A stretch of 51,969 nucleotides of DNA, from positions 1 to 51,969 of the forward strand of contig JAIRUA010000001.1 in the NCBI GenBank assembly GCA_031254645.1. Reading direction: 5' to 3'. A program made the translations under genes and the position numbers. Shown here one piece after another: positions 32,295 to 40,829 of this stretch. Under the pieces are notes generated by a model, which was given only the letters and a program-made list of their open reading frames with translations, ran no database searches and had not been told where the DNA came from. Origin of the DNA: Dysgonamonadaceae bacterium. Lineage in GTDB: Bacteria > Bacteroidota > Bacteroidia > Bacteroidales > Dysgonomonadaceae. Numbering within the stretch: position 1 is the first letter of the stretch; each line of letters opens with the position of its first letter.

Positions 32295-33866
32295 TTAATA
32301 ACCGGGATTTTGTTTAAGCGTATGGTTGCTATTGATAATCTCCGAATTCGGAATCGGTAACAGACCTCGCGCTTCACGGTTAAAACGTTGAACGAATATT
32401 CCTTCCAGATCGTTTTCGTTGATTCGCATTTCGGCATAATCCATTCCTCTTCTCATCAAATCCCAGTAACGATGTCCTTCGGCGGAAAATTCCCAAGCGC
32501 GTTCGGCATAAATCAAGTCAAGATTTACGGTCGTAACATTTGCCGCTGCACCCATCGCTCTTTCACGCACTCGCCTATAGTAGTTTAGTGCTCTTCCTTG
32601 TTCTCCGGCTTGAAGATTCAACTCGGCAGCCATTAATAAAACGTCTGAAAAACGAAGTACAGGATTATTATATGGATAGTTTACACGTACATCACCCCTG
32701 TCCGACTGAAATTCTCTCAATGCAGCCCATTTGCGTGGGAATACACCGGTGTCCTGATAACCCGGAAGGTAGTTTATACCTTCTTCGGCAGGTAACACAA
32801 AAGAGGCAGCTTTACGCATATCCAAGTCGCTAAACGAATCGTAGAAAGCTCTGGATATTGGGGCAAATGACCATCCGTCGGCATATTTTGACCTGTCGCC
32901 GGGATTCAATCGCATTGACCATAACAGTACGGACAGATTTCCATCTGCTACGTGGCGATTGGCATTGTCCCAACCGGCATACGATTTTTCGGAATGTTGG
33001 ATTTCGAATACCGATTCGGCATTGTTAGCGTTGAGCGGATTAAACAAGTCGCCATATCTGGGCAACAAGGTGTGTCCACTGTTTTGTATCAAATCTTCGC
33101 TGATGGCGATGATGTTTTGTAATGAAATACCGCCCATTTGCGTCTGATTGTAATACCCTGTGTAGTAAAGCCACGCACGCATCATAAGTCCTTGCGCAGC
33201 ACTGCGTGTTACCCTACCTAATTGTGTGGCAGGCAGGTCTCTGTAAGTGGGCAATACTCGAATCGCTTCTTGCAGGTCGGCAGTTATTTGCGCATACACT
33301 TCTTCGGGTGTGGCTTGCACTTGAATAAATTCGCTGCCTGACAGTGTTTTTGTGATTAACGGAACGTTGCCGAACAGGCGTACCAAATCGAAATAGAAAT
33401 AAGCGCGTAAAAATTTTGCTTCGGCAGCAAATCTTTCTCTGGTTGCTTCATTTCTAAAATCGGCATTGGGCAGTTTTTCCAATAACAAGTTGGCGCGATA
33501 GATACCTGCATAGTATTTTCGCCACAACGAGCGTACATTGGGCACATCTCCGTTGAGCGTACCTCTGTTGAAGCGTTCCATCGTAGCACCGTCAGTAGCA
33601 TTGGCTCCGCCGGCGTATGAGTGGTCGCCCATTATTTCGCTTATCCATTCAAACGGAATACTTGCGGCTCCGGTACCCGGTGTAGATACGGCACCCCAAC
33701 CCAATACATCGTAAACGGCTACAAGTCCTTGAAAACATTGCTCTTCGTTTCTATAGAAGTTCGTTTCCAACTCTTCTGTTATCGGATCTAAATTGAGCAA
33801 ATAGTTGCACGCAGTCATCGAAAACAAAGCGATGATAATGGGTATATGTTTTAATTTAGTCTTCAT
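32295..33866 (-). CDS. SusD/RagB-family nutrient-binding lipoprotein (PUL)
   Basis: The 523-residue protein has a lipoprotein signal (MKTKLKHIPIIIALFSMTAC), the N-terminal SusD block (LDPITEELETNFYRNEEQCFQGLVAVYDV), RANLLLEKLPNADF...AEAKFLRAYFYFDLVRLFGNVPLIT, and the C-terminal RFSDVLLMAAELNLQAG, ERAWEFSAEGHRYWDLMRRG and LLPIPNSEI...LKQNPGY. It is a textbook SusD. It binds the incoming glycan at the surface over the SusC channel encoded 27 bases upstream. Confidence 0.97.
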   Translation of the reverse strand: MKTKLKHIPIIIALFSMTACNYLLNLDPITEELETNFYRNEEQCFQGLVAVYDVLGWGAVSTPGTGAASIPFEWISEIMGDHSYAGGANATDGATMERFNRGTLNGDVPNVRSLWRKYYAGIYRANLLLEKLPNADFRNEATRERFAAEAKFLRAYFYFDLVRLFGNVPLITKTLSGSEFIQVQATPEEVYAQITADLQEAIRVLPTYRDLPATQLGRVTRSAAQGLMMRAWLYYTGYYNQTQMGGISLQNIIAISEDLIQNSGHTLLPRYGDLFNPLNANNAESVFEIQHSEKSYAGWDNANRHVADGNLSVLLWSMRLNPGDRSKYADGWSFAPISRAFYDSFSDLDMRKAASFVLPAEEGINYLPGYQDTGVFPRKWAALREFQSDRGDVRVNYPYNNPVLRFSDVLLMAAELNLQAGEQGRALNYYRRVRERAMGAAANVTTVNLDLIYAERAWEFSAEGHRYWDLMRRGMDYAEMRINENDLEGIFVQRFNREARGLLPIPNSEIINSNHTLKQNPGY

Positions 33867-33893
33867 ATTTCAATATTTTTAGTAGTAATAAAT

Positions 33894-36800
33894 TTAGAAT
33901 GACAAGTTTAATCCAACCGAAAACACACGTGCTTGCGGATATACTCCCCTGTCGATACCTTGCGAAAGAACACCGCCTGTTACTTCCGGTTCATATCCCG
34001 TATATCTTGTGAATGTAAGCAAGTTGAGTGCCGATACGTGTATTCTGCACTGTTGTATTTTGAATCGTTCGAGGTTTCGGAATGTATATCCCAAAGAAAG
34101 ATCTTTCAGTCTGAGGAACGATCCGTCTTCGAGGAAGAAATCCGATGCAGTGGTAAAATTACCGTTTTGGTCATCGGAGGTTACACGCGGGAAAGTATTG
34201 GACGTACCTTCGCCGTGCCAACGATTCATAACAGTGCTTTGAAAGTTACTTGTATTCAAGTCCCAACGACGCAATCCGTTGAAAATTTTGTGTCCTGTCA
34301 ATCCTGTCCAAAACATTGAGAAATCGAAGTTTTTATATCTGGTAGAGAAACTCATACCGAAATTGAAATCGGGGTGTGGACTGCCGGCGTATTCTCTGTC
34401 GAGAATGTCGATAACGCCATCATCGTTCAAGTCGGCAAAAATCAAATCACCCGGTCGAGCATTCGGTTGAATCAGTGTTCCGTTGGAACTTCTGTGTGCA
34501 TCGATTTGGGCTTCGTTTTGGAATACACCGAGTGTTCTTACCAAATTGAAATAGCCGATAGGTTTGCCGGGCCTCATCATCAACAAGTTTTGCATTTGTA
34601 ATACGCTGCCACCTGTGATGTAACCGTTTTCGTTTCCTACTTCGAGTACTCTGTTTCGGTTGTAAGCAACGTTTCCGTTGATACTGAAAGACCAATCATT
34701 GTTGATACGTTTTTGATAGCCGAGGCTAAACTCGATACCTTCATTACGTACACTACCCGCATTACCCCACGGAGCGAGGTTTCCGATATACATTGGCGCA
34801 GGAATAATTACCAAAAGATCTTTGGTAGTTTTGCGATATAAATCAATGGTGGCGTTGATATCTCGGAAAAGTCGCGTATCGATTCCGATATTGAATTGCT
34901 CCGATGTTTCCCATTTCAAATCGGGATTAGCCATACGTAAGGGCGAAGCACCGATAAACTGTACGTCGTTGCCGAAATAATAGGTTTGTCCCCACGTGCT
35001 GATAGTAGACACGTATTGCCAATTGTCAAGCGCATCGTTACCGGTTTGCCCCCAGCTGATGCGTGTTCTGAGCATATCCACCCAATCTATATCTCGCATA
35101 AATTCTTCGTTCGAAATATTCCAACCGGCTGAGATAGAAGGGAAATATCCAAATCGATTGTTGGGTCCAAAACGAAACGAGCCATCGGCGCGATACGTGG
35201 CGGTCATCATATAACGACTGTCATAATCGTAACTTACACGTCCGAAATATGATACGAAAGCTTGTCTAAAAACGCCGCCGCCGGCTCTGTCGCTACCTTG
35301 CGTTCTTGCCAAAGTGATATAAGCAAAATCAGGATGATCGAATAACAAACCTGATTTACTCGCCGAAACATCAGTTCCATGTCCTGTACGCACCGAATTG
35401 CCAATCATTGCCGAGAAATTATGTGTACCGCCCACGTTTCCATTATAAGTCAATGTATTATCATTGTTGTAATAGAAGTTTTGCGCCATCTCCTTGCTCG
35501 CACCTGAGGTAACTGTAAAGTTTGAGCTATTGAGACGATACAAAGGCGTATATCCTCTCGCTTCGGTGTAGTGAATCACCTGCCCAATATTGGAGCGAAG
35601 CGTAAATCCGTAAAGGCTGAGTTGTGCAAAACCCATTAGATTGACACGTGTGGAACTCGATGATCCGTGTGTGTAAAATATACGCGCCACCGGGTTTACT
35701 ACCTCTGTACCCACGATATTGGAAATACCGAAATCGCCCATATTGTCGTACACGGGAGTAATGGGGTCAATATTGATTGCTGATGAAATCGGTCCCGCAT
35801 TTCCTGAGTTTGAGGCAATAGATTGTCTTTGAATGTGTGAGATGTCAGAACTTGTACCGATTCTCAACGCTTGATTGAAATAGCTTGACTCGTAGTTTAA
35901 TCGCGCCGTATAGCGTTCGAATTTCGATTTGCCCGGTGCAAAAATACCTTCTTGCATAAAATAAGACATTGAACTGTTGTAGAGATTGTTTCCACTGCCG
36001 CCAATCAACGAAAGCTGATGGTTGGTAGTGGGCGCATTTTTATTGGTAATTTCGCGCTGCCAATCAGTTCCTTTTCCAAAACCGGCGATTTGCTCTTCGG
36101 TGTAAGGAAGCGCTCTTCCGGAGTTGAAAGCTGCTTCGTTCATAATCCGAGCGTATGAGGTGGCATCAAGCAAATCGAGATAACGTCGCGGATTTTGCAC
36201 GCCAAAAGTGCCCGAATACTCAATTCGATTTTCGCCGTCTCTACCACGTCGGGTGGTGATGAGTACTACACCGTTTGCTCCTTGCGCACCGTAAATAGCG
36301 GCAGAAGCAGCATCTTTTAGAATTTCCATTGATGCGATATCGCCGGGGTTGAGTGACTCGATGCTGCCAACAATGAAACCGTCAACTACGTAGAGTGGAT
36401 CGGTGTTGTTATTGGTACCCGCGCCACGCACACGAATACTAACTGCCGCACCGGGTTGTCCGCTATTGCTCATTACCGTTACGCCCGGCACACGTCCCTG
36501 CATTGCTTGGTCGGCACGCATAATCCCCGTTTGCGCCAAATCTTCGGCAGAAATAGAGGTAATGGCACCGGTAATCAAACTTCTACGTTGAACACCATAG
36601 CCGATAACGACTAACTCGTCCAGCATATTGTCATCAGCGAGTTGTACATTCATTACACCACCGGACGTTACCGGTATTTCCTGTGTGAGATATCCAACAT
36701 AACTGAATACCAGCGTGCTGCCAATGGGCACACTTACCGAAAAATCACCGTCAAAATCTGTTACGGTTCCGGACGAAGTGCCTCTTTGCATAATGGACAC

Positions 36801-36941
36801 CCCGATGAGGGTTTCCCCTGTTTGTGAGTCGGTAACTGTTCCGCTGACAGTTACGGTTTGTCCTGTGCCTGCCTGTTGCGCAAAAACACAACAATAGGAG
36901 CAACACAAGAAAAATACTAATAGAACAAAAAATCTATTCAT
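33894..36941 (-). CDS. SusC/RagA-family TonB-linked outer-membrane transporter (PUL)
   Basis: The 1015-residue protein has a signal peptide (FFVLLVFFLCCSYCCVFAQ), a CarboxypepD_reg-like domain (TVSGTVTDSQTGETLIGVSIMQRG), a TonB plug (DELVVIGYGVQRRSLITGAITSIS; PLYVVDGFIVGSIESLNPGDIASMEILKDAASAAIYGAQGANGVVLITTRRG) and a beta barrel ending VFSVGLNLSF. It imports the glycan held by the following SusD. It lies 15 bases after the regulator gene stop, so sensor and transporter share a transcript. Confidence 0.97.
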   Translation of the reverse strand: MNRFFVLLVFFLCCSYCCVFAQQAGTGQTVTVSGTVTDSQTGETLIGVSIMQRGTSSGTVTDFDGDFSVSVPIGSTLVFSYVGYLTQEIPVTSGGVMNVQLADDNMLDELVVIGYGVQRRSLITGAITSISAEDLAQTGIMRADQAMQGRVPGVTVMSNSGQPGAAVSIRVRGAGTNNNTDPLYVVDGFIVGSIESLNPGDIASMEILKDAASAAIYGAQGANGVVLITTRRGRDGENRIEYSGTFGVQNPRRYLDLLDATSYARIMNEAAFNSGRALPYTEEQIAGFGKGTDWQREITNKNAPTTNHQLSLIGGSGNNLYNSSMSYFMQEGIFAPGKSKFERYTARLNYESSYFNQALRIGTSSDISHIQRQSIASNSGNAGPISSAINIDPITPVYDNMGDFGISNIVGTEVVNPVARIFYTHGSSSSTRVNLMGFAQLSLYGFTLRSNIGQVIHYTEARGYTPLYRLNSSNFTVTSGASKEMAQNFYYNNDNTLTYNGNVGGTHNFSAMIGNSVRTGHGTDVSASKSGLLFDHPDFAYITLARTQGSDRAGGGVFRQAFVSYFGRVSYDYDSRYMMTATYRADGSFRFGPNNRFGYFPSISAGWNISNEEFMRDIDWVDMLRTRISWGQTGNDALDNWQYVSTISTWGQTYYFGNDVQFIGASPLRMANPDLKWETSEQFNIGIDTRLFRDINATIDLYRKTTKDLLVIIPAPMYIGNLAPWGNAGSVRNEGIEFSLGYQKRINNDWSFSINGNVAYNRNRVLEVGNENGYITGGSVLQMQNLLMMRPGKPIGYFNLVRTLGVFQNEAQIDAHRSSNGTLIQPNARPGDLIFADLNDDGVIDILDREYAGSPHPDFNFGMSFSTRYKNFDFSMFWTGLTGHKIFNGLRRWDLNTSNFQSTVMNRWHGEGTSNTFPRVTSDDQNGNFTTASDFFLEDGSFLRLKDLSLGYTFRNLERFKIQQCRIHVSALNLLTFTRYTGYEPEVTGGVLSQGIDRGVYPQARVFSVGLNLSF

Positions 36942-36956
36942 AATACTCGTATCTAA

Positions 36957-39773
36957 TTATTTGTTATTTAATTGTTTATTGTTTAAAATCGATGTAAAAT
37001 CATCATACGCTTCTAAATCTAATTTCTTTCTCAACCTGTATTTTGCCATTTCTACACTACGGTGAGAGATATTGAGCAAACTAGCTATTTCTTTGTTGTT
37101 GAGATTTAACTTCAAATATGCCATCAGCTTGAGATCGTTTTGTGTCAGCTGCGGATATTTTTCAACCAGCTGTTCGAGTAAACCGCCGAATACTACATTG
37201 AAGTATTTTTCGAAAGTTTCCCAATCTTCGTTGTTGGCAAGTTCTTTATCTATTTTCTTTTCTACATTTTTTATTGCCGATAGGATTTCTTTGTTTTGCG
37301 CGAACTTTTCGATGTTTTGCATATCTTGTTTTAGTTCGTTCATCAAGTTGTTGCGTTTGCAGTTGTTCATTGTGATAAAAGCCAATTGTTGGTCTTTTTC
37401 TTTTATCCCGATGCTCAACTTTTCTTTTTCGAGTTTCAATATCGTTTTTTCTTTTTTCTCTGCTTCAACTTGATTGATAAATTCGACACGCTTTTTCTCT
37501 CTTTCACTTTTTCGTTCGAAATAAAGGGAAATGAAAAAAATAATCGTTCCAATCGCGAATAAATAAGCCAGTATCATCGGATAACTTGCATACCAAGGCG
37601 CACCTATCCTTACGGAAAATTCTACCGGAGTGGCTTCAAGATCATTTGCATTACGAAGTTGAATGGTATATACTCCCCAATCCAAATTCGTTAATGTAAG
37701 CGCATTATCAACAACTTCTCTTTTCCACTCGCTGCCTCTTTCCAATATTCGATATTCAACCACCCGGTCGGCGTTGAGATTGATTGGATATATATTTAAT
37801 ATCCTCTTATTGTTTGGCAATCGAAATTGTTTTTGTCCGAAATTGTGAAAAACAGGCTCACCTACGCCAATTCCCTTGATATACCTTATTTTTAAACGTT
37901 CCGAAGGATGATTACTTAACTGTGTAAAAGCAACTCCATTCTGATAGCCTACGGCGAAATTATTTCCGTTGATTTGCGTAAACGACGGCGATACACGCTT
38001 GTTATAAATATGCGAAAAGATGCCGGAATTTTTCTCAAACCAATCACCCTGTCGCACGATGTAACCAATGTTATCGGCGGTTTGAAACCAAAATATATTG
38101 TCGAACTGGTTGAGCGAAATCAAGTTCGTTCCACACAAACGGAACAATTCTGCCAAGCGATGTTCGGGCATCAGCTCTTCTGATGAGTTGTGCTCGTACA
38201 CGAAAGGTGTTGAGCCATCGAAAAAAACAAGTTGATTATCAATCATTGTCAGCAAAAAATCGCCACTCGACATATCGTACGCTCGAATATCAACAACAGA
38301 TGTAAAATCGTCGGACAATGTCAATCGCACAAAACCATCATTCGGCATCACAAGCCACAGGAAACCATATCGGTCGAACATCATTTGGCGAGTAGTGCCT
38401 GCAAAATTGTCGATTTTGGACACATACGTGAGTTTTCCATCGACCAGTCGAAACAAACTAAGCCCATAATAATCAACGCTTACGTAAACGGATGGATTTG
38501 TCAAAGAACGAATCAATGAAATGGTTCCGCCTTCTTTTATCTGCATCGGCGTATTGTTCGAAAAACGAAAAACACCCAAATCGTGAACATAAATCATCTC
38601 TTCACCAACATTATACAGTGCCCAAACCGAGCCGGCAGTGCCTTCAATCGCGGAAATTTCATCATCGGAAGACAATTTGAATACGCCTTGATTCGTTCCC
38701 AGATAGAGCGCGCCATTAAAAGGCAAAACACTTCTCACAAAACCAATCGATGGCGTAGGACTGAAATATCTTTCGCCGGTTGCAATATTCAAACGAGATA
38801 CACCTGCTTCAAGCCCCATCCAAATATTTCGACGATTATCAAGTCCTGTGCTTAATACGGTAGAAGTGGGCAATCCATTGCTTTCGTTTACGTTTTTCAG
38901 AATATTTCCTTGCTCATCAATGAGAAACAAACCGCCTCTGGTAGTACCAATCAAATATTTGGCATCGGGCGTTTCGCTCACGGAAAATATTTTAGCTTCG
39001 CTTAATATCCGATTGGTTTGCTCGTTGAGCGGAATCATATTCGTATAATCGTCTGATAGGACAAAAACGCCGGTATGTTCCATAAATAGCAACGCTCTAC
39101 TGTCTGACCTTCGTCTGGCAGCGTGCATCACCCGACTTTCCACAGTTGTCATCTCGTGAAAATTATTTTGAACGTCTATTCGATACAACCGGCTTTTCTT
39201 TTGAATCCAAATATCGCCCGAAACGATGCTCATAAACACAAAATCGTCAGTCGTTGTTATTGTATCCGTTTTTTCCGAAACCGTATCGTATTTCAAAATC
39301 ATTTGACGAGATTGGGCATAAATTTTTCCACCGCCATTGCTTGTGGGCGAGTCTATTCGCCAAAAATCCACAGTGGTATTCGGCTCTTGATTTATCCAAA
39401 TCGGAGTGTAGAAAAATTTGCCATATCTGTCTTGACGCCATTTCCCAAACTGATTTACAGACCCACTGTAAAGCGTATTTGTTCTTTGGTCGAAATACAA
39501 ATCGCGAATAATATCCCCACCGCTGTTTCCGGTTGTATAAGTTTCCCAACGCACGCCATCAAAAACGCCTAAGCCGTAATTGGATGCAAAAAACATATAA
39601 TTGTCATTTCCCGATGCAATACTCCATATTTGAGATTTTCCGAGATTTCCACTCTTTCCCTGAAAAGTTTCGAGATAAGCATTACCTACATCTGCAGGGA
39701 AATTCGCCATCGCTCCAAAACAAGTTTGGAAGATGAGTAACGACAATAATGTATAATTTTTCCTATTCGGCAT
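36957..39773 (-). CDS. Membrane-spanning propeller sensor with Y_Y_Y and LuxR-type HTH domains
   Basis: The 938-residue protein has a signal peptide, two beta-propeller repeats typical of Reg_prop sensors (about residues 30-640; IWSIASGNDNYMFFASNYGLGVFDG...), a Y_Y_Y domain (about 660-725, VYTIQLRNAND), a single membrane helix (about 731-752), a cytoplasmic coiled coil (753-850) and a C-terminal LuxR-like helix-turn-helix (876-920, LNLNNKEIASLLNISHRSVEMAKYRLRKKL). It lacks the kinase, receiver and AraC domains of classical hybrid two-component sensors, so it looks like a one-component transmembrane regulator that binds periplasmic glycan and controls the PUL directly. The final residues (NNKQLNNK) are encoded by a TTGTTTATTGTTTAA word repeat. 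Confidence 0.88.
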   Translation of the reverse strand: MPNRKNYTLLSLLIFQTCFGAMANFPADVGNAYLETFQGKSGNLGKSQIWSIASGNDNYMFFASNYGLGVFDGVRWETYTTGNSGGDIIRDLYFDQRTNTLYSGSVNQFGKWRQDRYGKFFYTPIWINQEPNTTVDFWRIDSPTSNGGGKIYAQSRQMILKYDTVSEKTDTITTTDDFVFMSIVSGDIWIQKKSRLYRIDVQNNFHEMTTVESRVMHAARRRSDSRALLFMEHTGVFVLSDDYTNMIPLNEQTNRILSEAKIFSVSETPDAKYLIGTTRGGLFLIDEQGNILKNVNESNGLPTSTVLSTGLDNRRNIWMGLEAGVSRLNIATGERYFSPTPSIGFVRSVLPFNGALYLGTNQGVFKLSSDDEISAIEGTAGSVWALYNVGEEMIYVHDLGVFRFSNNTPMQIKEGGTISLIRSLTNPSVYVSVDYYGLSLFRLVDGKLTYVSKIDNFAGTTRQMMFDRYGFLWLVMPNDGFVRLTLSDDFTSVVDIRAYDMSSGDFLLTMIDNQLVFFDGSTPFVYEHNSSEELMPEHRLAELFRLCGTNLISLNQFDNIFWFQTADNIGYIVRQGDWFEKNSGIFSHIYNKRVSPSFTQINGNNFAVGYQNGVAFTQLSNHPSERLKIRYIKGIGVGEPVFHNFGQKQFRLPNNKRILNIYPINLNADRVVEYRILERGSEWKREVVDNALTLTNLDWGVYTIQLRNANDLEATPVEFSVRIGAPWYASYPMILAYLFAIGTIIFFISLYFERKSEREKKRVEFINQVEAEKKEKTILKLEKEKLSIGIKEKDQQLAFITMNNCKRNNLMNELKQDMQNIEKFAQNKEILSAIKNVEKKIDKELANNEDWETFEKYFNVVFGGLLEQLVEKYPQLTQNDLKLMAYLKLNLNNKEIASLLNISHRSVEMAKYRLRKKLDLEAYDDFTSILNNKQLNNK

Positions 39774-39782
39774 CGTAGCTGA

Positions 39783-40751
39783 TTACTGTCTCGGCACTAT
39801 GTTGTTGTTTGGCTGAAAATCCCTGTAAAATTCACCGACAATGGTAGGAACACCGTTTACGTCAATCAACATACCGGGCCACAGTCCCGCCATTGTTGGC
39901 GAGGGCTGAAACCACGCATAACGGTCTAATTGTTCCATTGCATCTAATGCCGGAAGAAGACTTTGCAGAAATATTCTGGTTTGCAGCGGTGTGTTGGGAT
40001 TCAAGTCGGGGCGTCCGGCATCAAGTGCGGGGTAATTCCTTACGCCAAGCTCCGTCAGCCATATTTTTTTACCACCGAATAGTTCGGAATAATCGCGAAT
40101 ACGGTCGGTAAAATAGTTGACAGTCATCGACGGAGCATAAATACGCGCCTGTATATAATCAACACGCAAACCCTGCTCTTCTACACCCCGCATAAACCGC
40201 ACAAGCCAATTATCTTGACCCATTCGCGGATACGATTCTGCCGGACTTATCAATTTGATACCGGGATGAATATTATCGCTGATAAATTTCCAGCGAACTA
40301 AAGCTTCTTCAACCGTCATATTGGCTTCTACTGCCAAGTCAGGCTCGTTGAATCCGAGTAAATAGTTCACACGTCCGGCTTCGTGGAGTGCGTTCAATCT
40401 GTCGATATTGGCTTGATTAACACCTGCTCCATTCCAAAACATTGGTATAAACTCAATGCCTTCCGGAAGCAGATCCCATTGTGCATCTGTTAGAAACGTG
40501 CCCCACGTAAAAAACCAGTAAGGTTTTAGATTGATGAGGTTTTTCCACCACACCCCTATCGATGTGCCGGTGCCCATACCCACTCCTTTTTTGGTGGAAA
40601 TAACCACTTCGGGTATTTCCGGTTCTTCCGTATCATCAGGCGGTATGACAGGCGGTGTGATGACCGACCTTTCGCAAGCTGTCAAGAGGAAGAAACAAAA
40701 TATCAATGCGCCCAATCCTATCGGACGAGCAAGAAAATTTTTTACTTTCAT
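39783..40751 (-). CDS. GH128-like glycoside hydrolase lipoprotein
   Basis: The 322-residue protein has a lipobox (FFLLTAC, lipid cysteine at 26) and a TIM barrel of the Asl1-like/GH128 type. The acid-base glutamate is Glu136 in LLGFNEPD, the nucleophile Glu234 in WLTELG; FIPMFWNG and WWKNL fit barrel strands. Known GH128 enzymes cut beta-1,3-glucan, which suggests laminarin-like or fungal and plant callose substrates for this locus. The usual HWY strand after the DY(I/V) motif is altered to DYIQARIYAPS, a deviation that may shift specificity. It lies between the GLUG protein and the regulator on the same strand. Confidence 0.85.
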   Translation of the reverse strand: MKVKNFLARPIGLGALIFCFFLLTACERSVITPPVIPPDDTEEPEIPEVVISTKKGVGMGTGTSIGVWWKNLINLKPYWFFTWGTFLTDAQWDLLPEGIEFIPMFWNGAGVNQANIDRLNALHEAGRVNYLLGFNEPDLAVEANMTVEEALVRWKFISDNIHPGIKLISPAESYPRMGQDNWLVRFMRGVEEQGLRVDYIQARIYAPSMTVNYFTDRIRDYSELFGGKKIWLTELGVRNYPALDAGRPDLNPNTPLQTRIFLQSLLPALDAMEQLDRYAWFQPSPTMAGLWPGMLIDVNGVPTIVGEFYRDFQPNNNIVPRQ

Positions 40752-40769
40752 ACAATTGTTTTATTTTTA

Positions 40770-40820
40770 ATATTGGGAACGCGGATGACGCGGAATGACG
40801 AATCCGCGTCATCTGTGTTC
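40770..40820. repeat. CGCGGATGACG word-repeat hairpin between two PUL genes
   Basis: GATGACGCGGA at about 40794 and its near reverse complement ATCCGCGTCATC (40802-40813) form a hairpin in the 78-base gap between the GLUG-lipoprotein stop and the GH128 start. It could tune expression of the downstream operon genes. The word is GC-richer than the other junction repeats in this window. Confidence 0.5.
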
Positions 40821-40829
40821 TAAAAAAGT

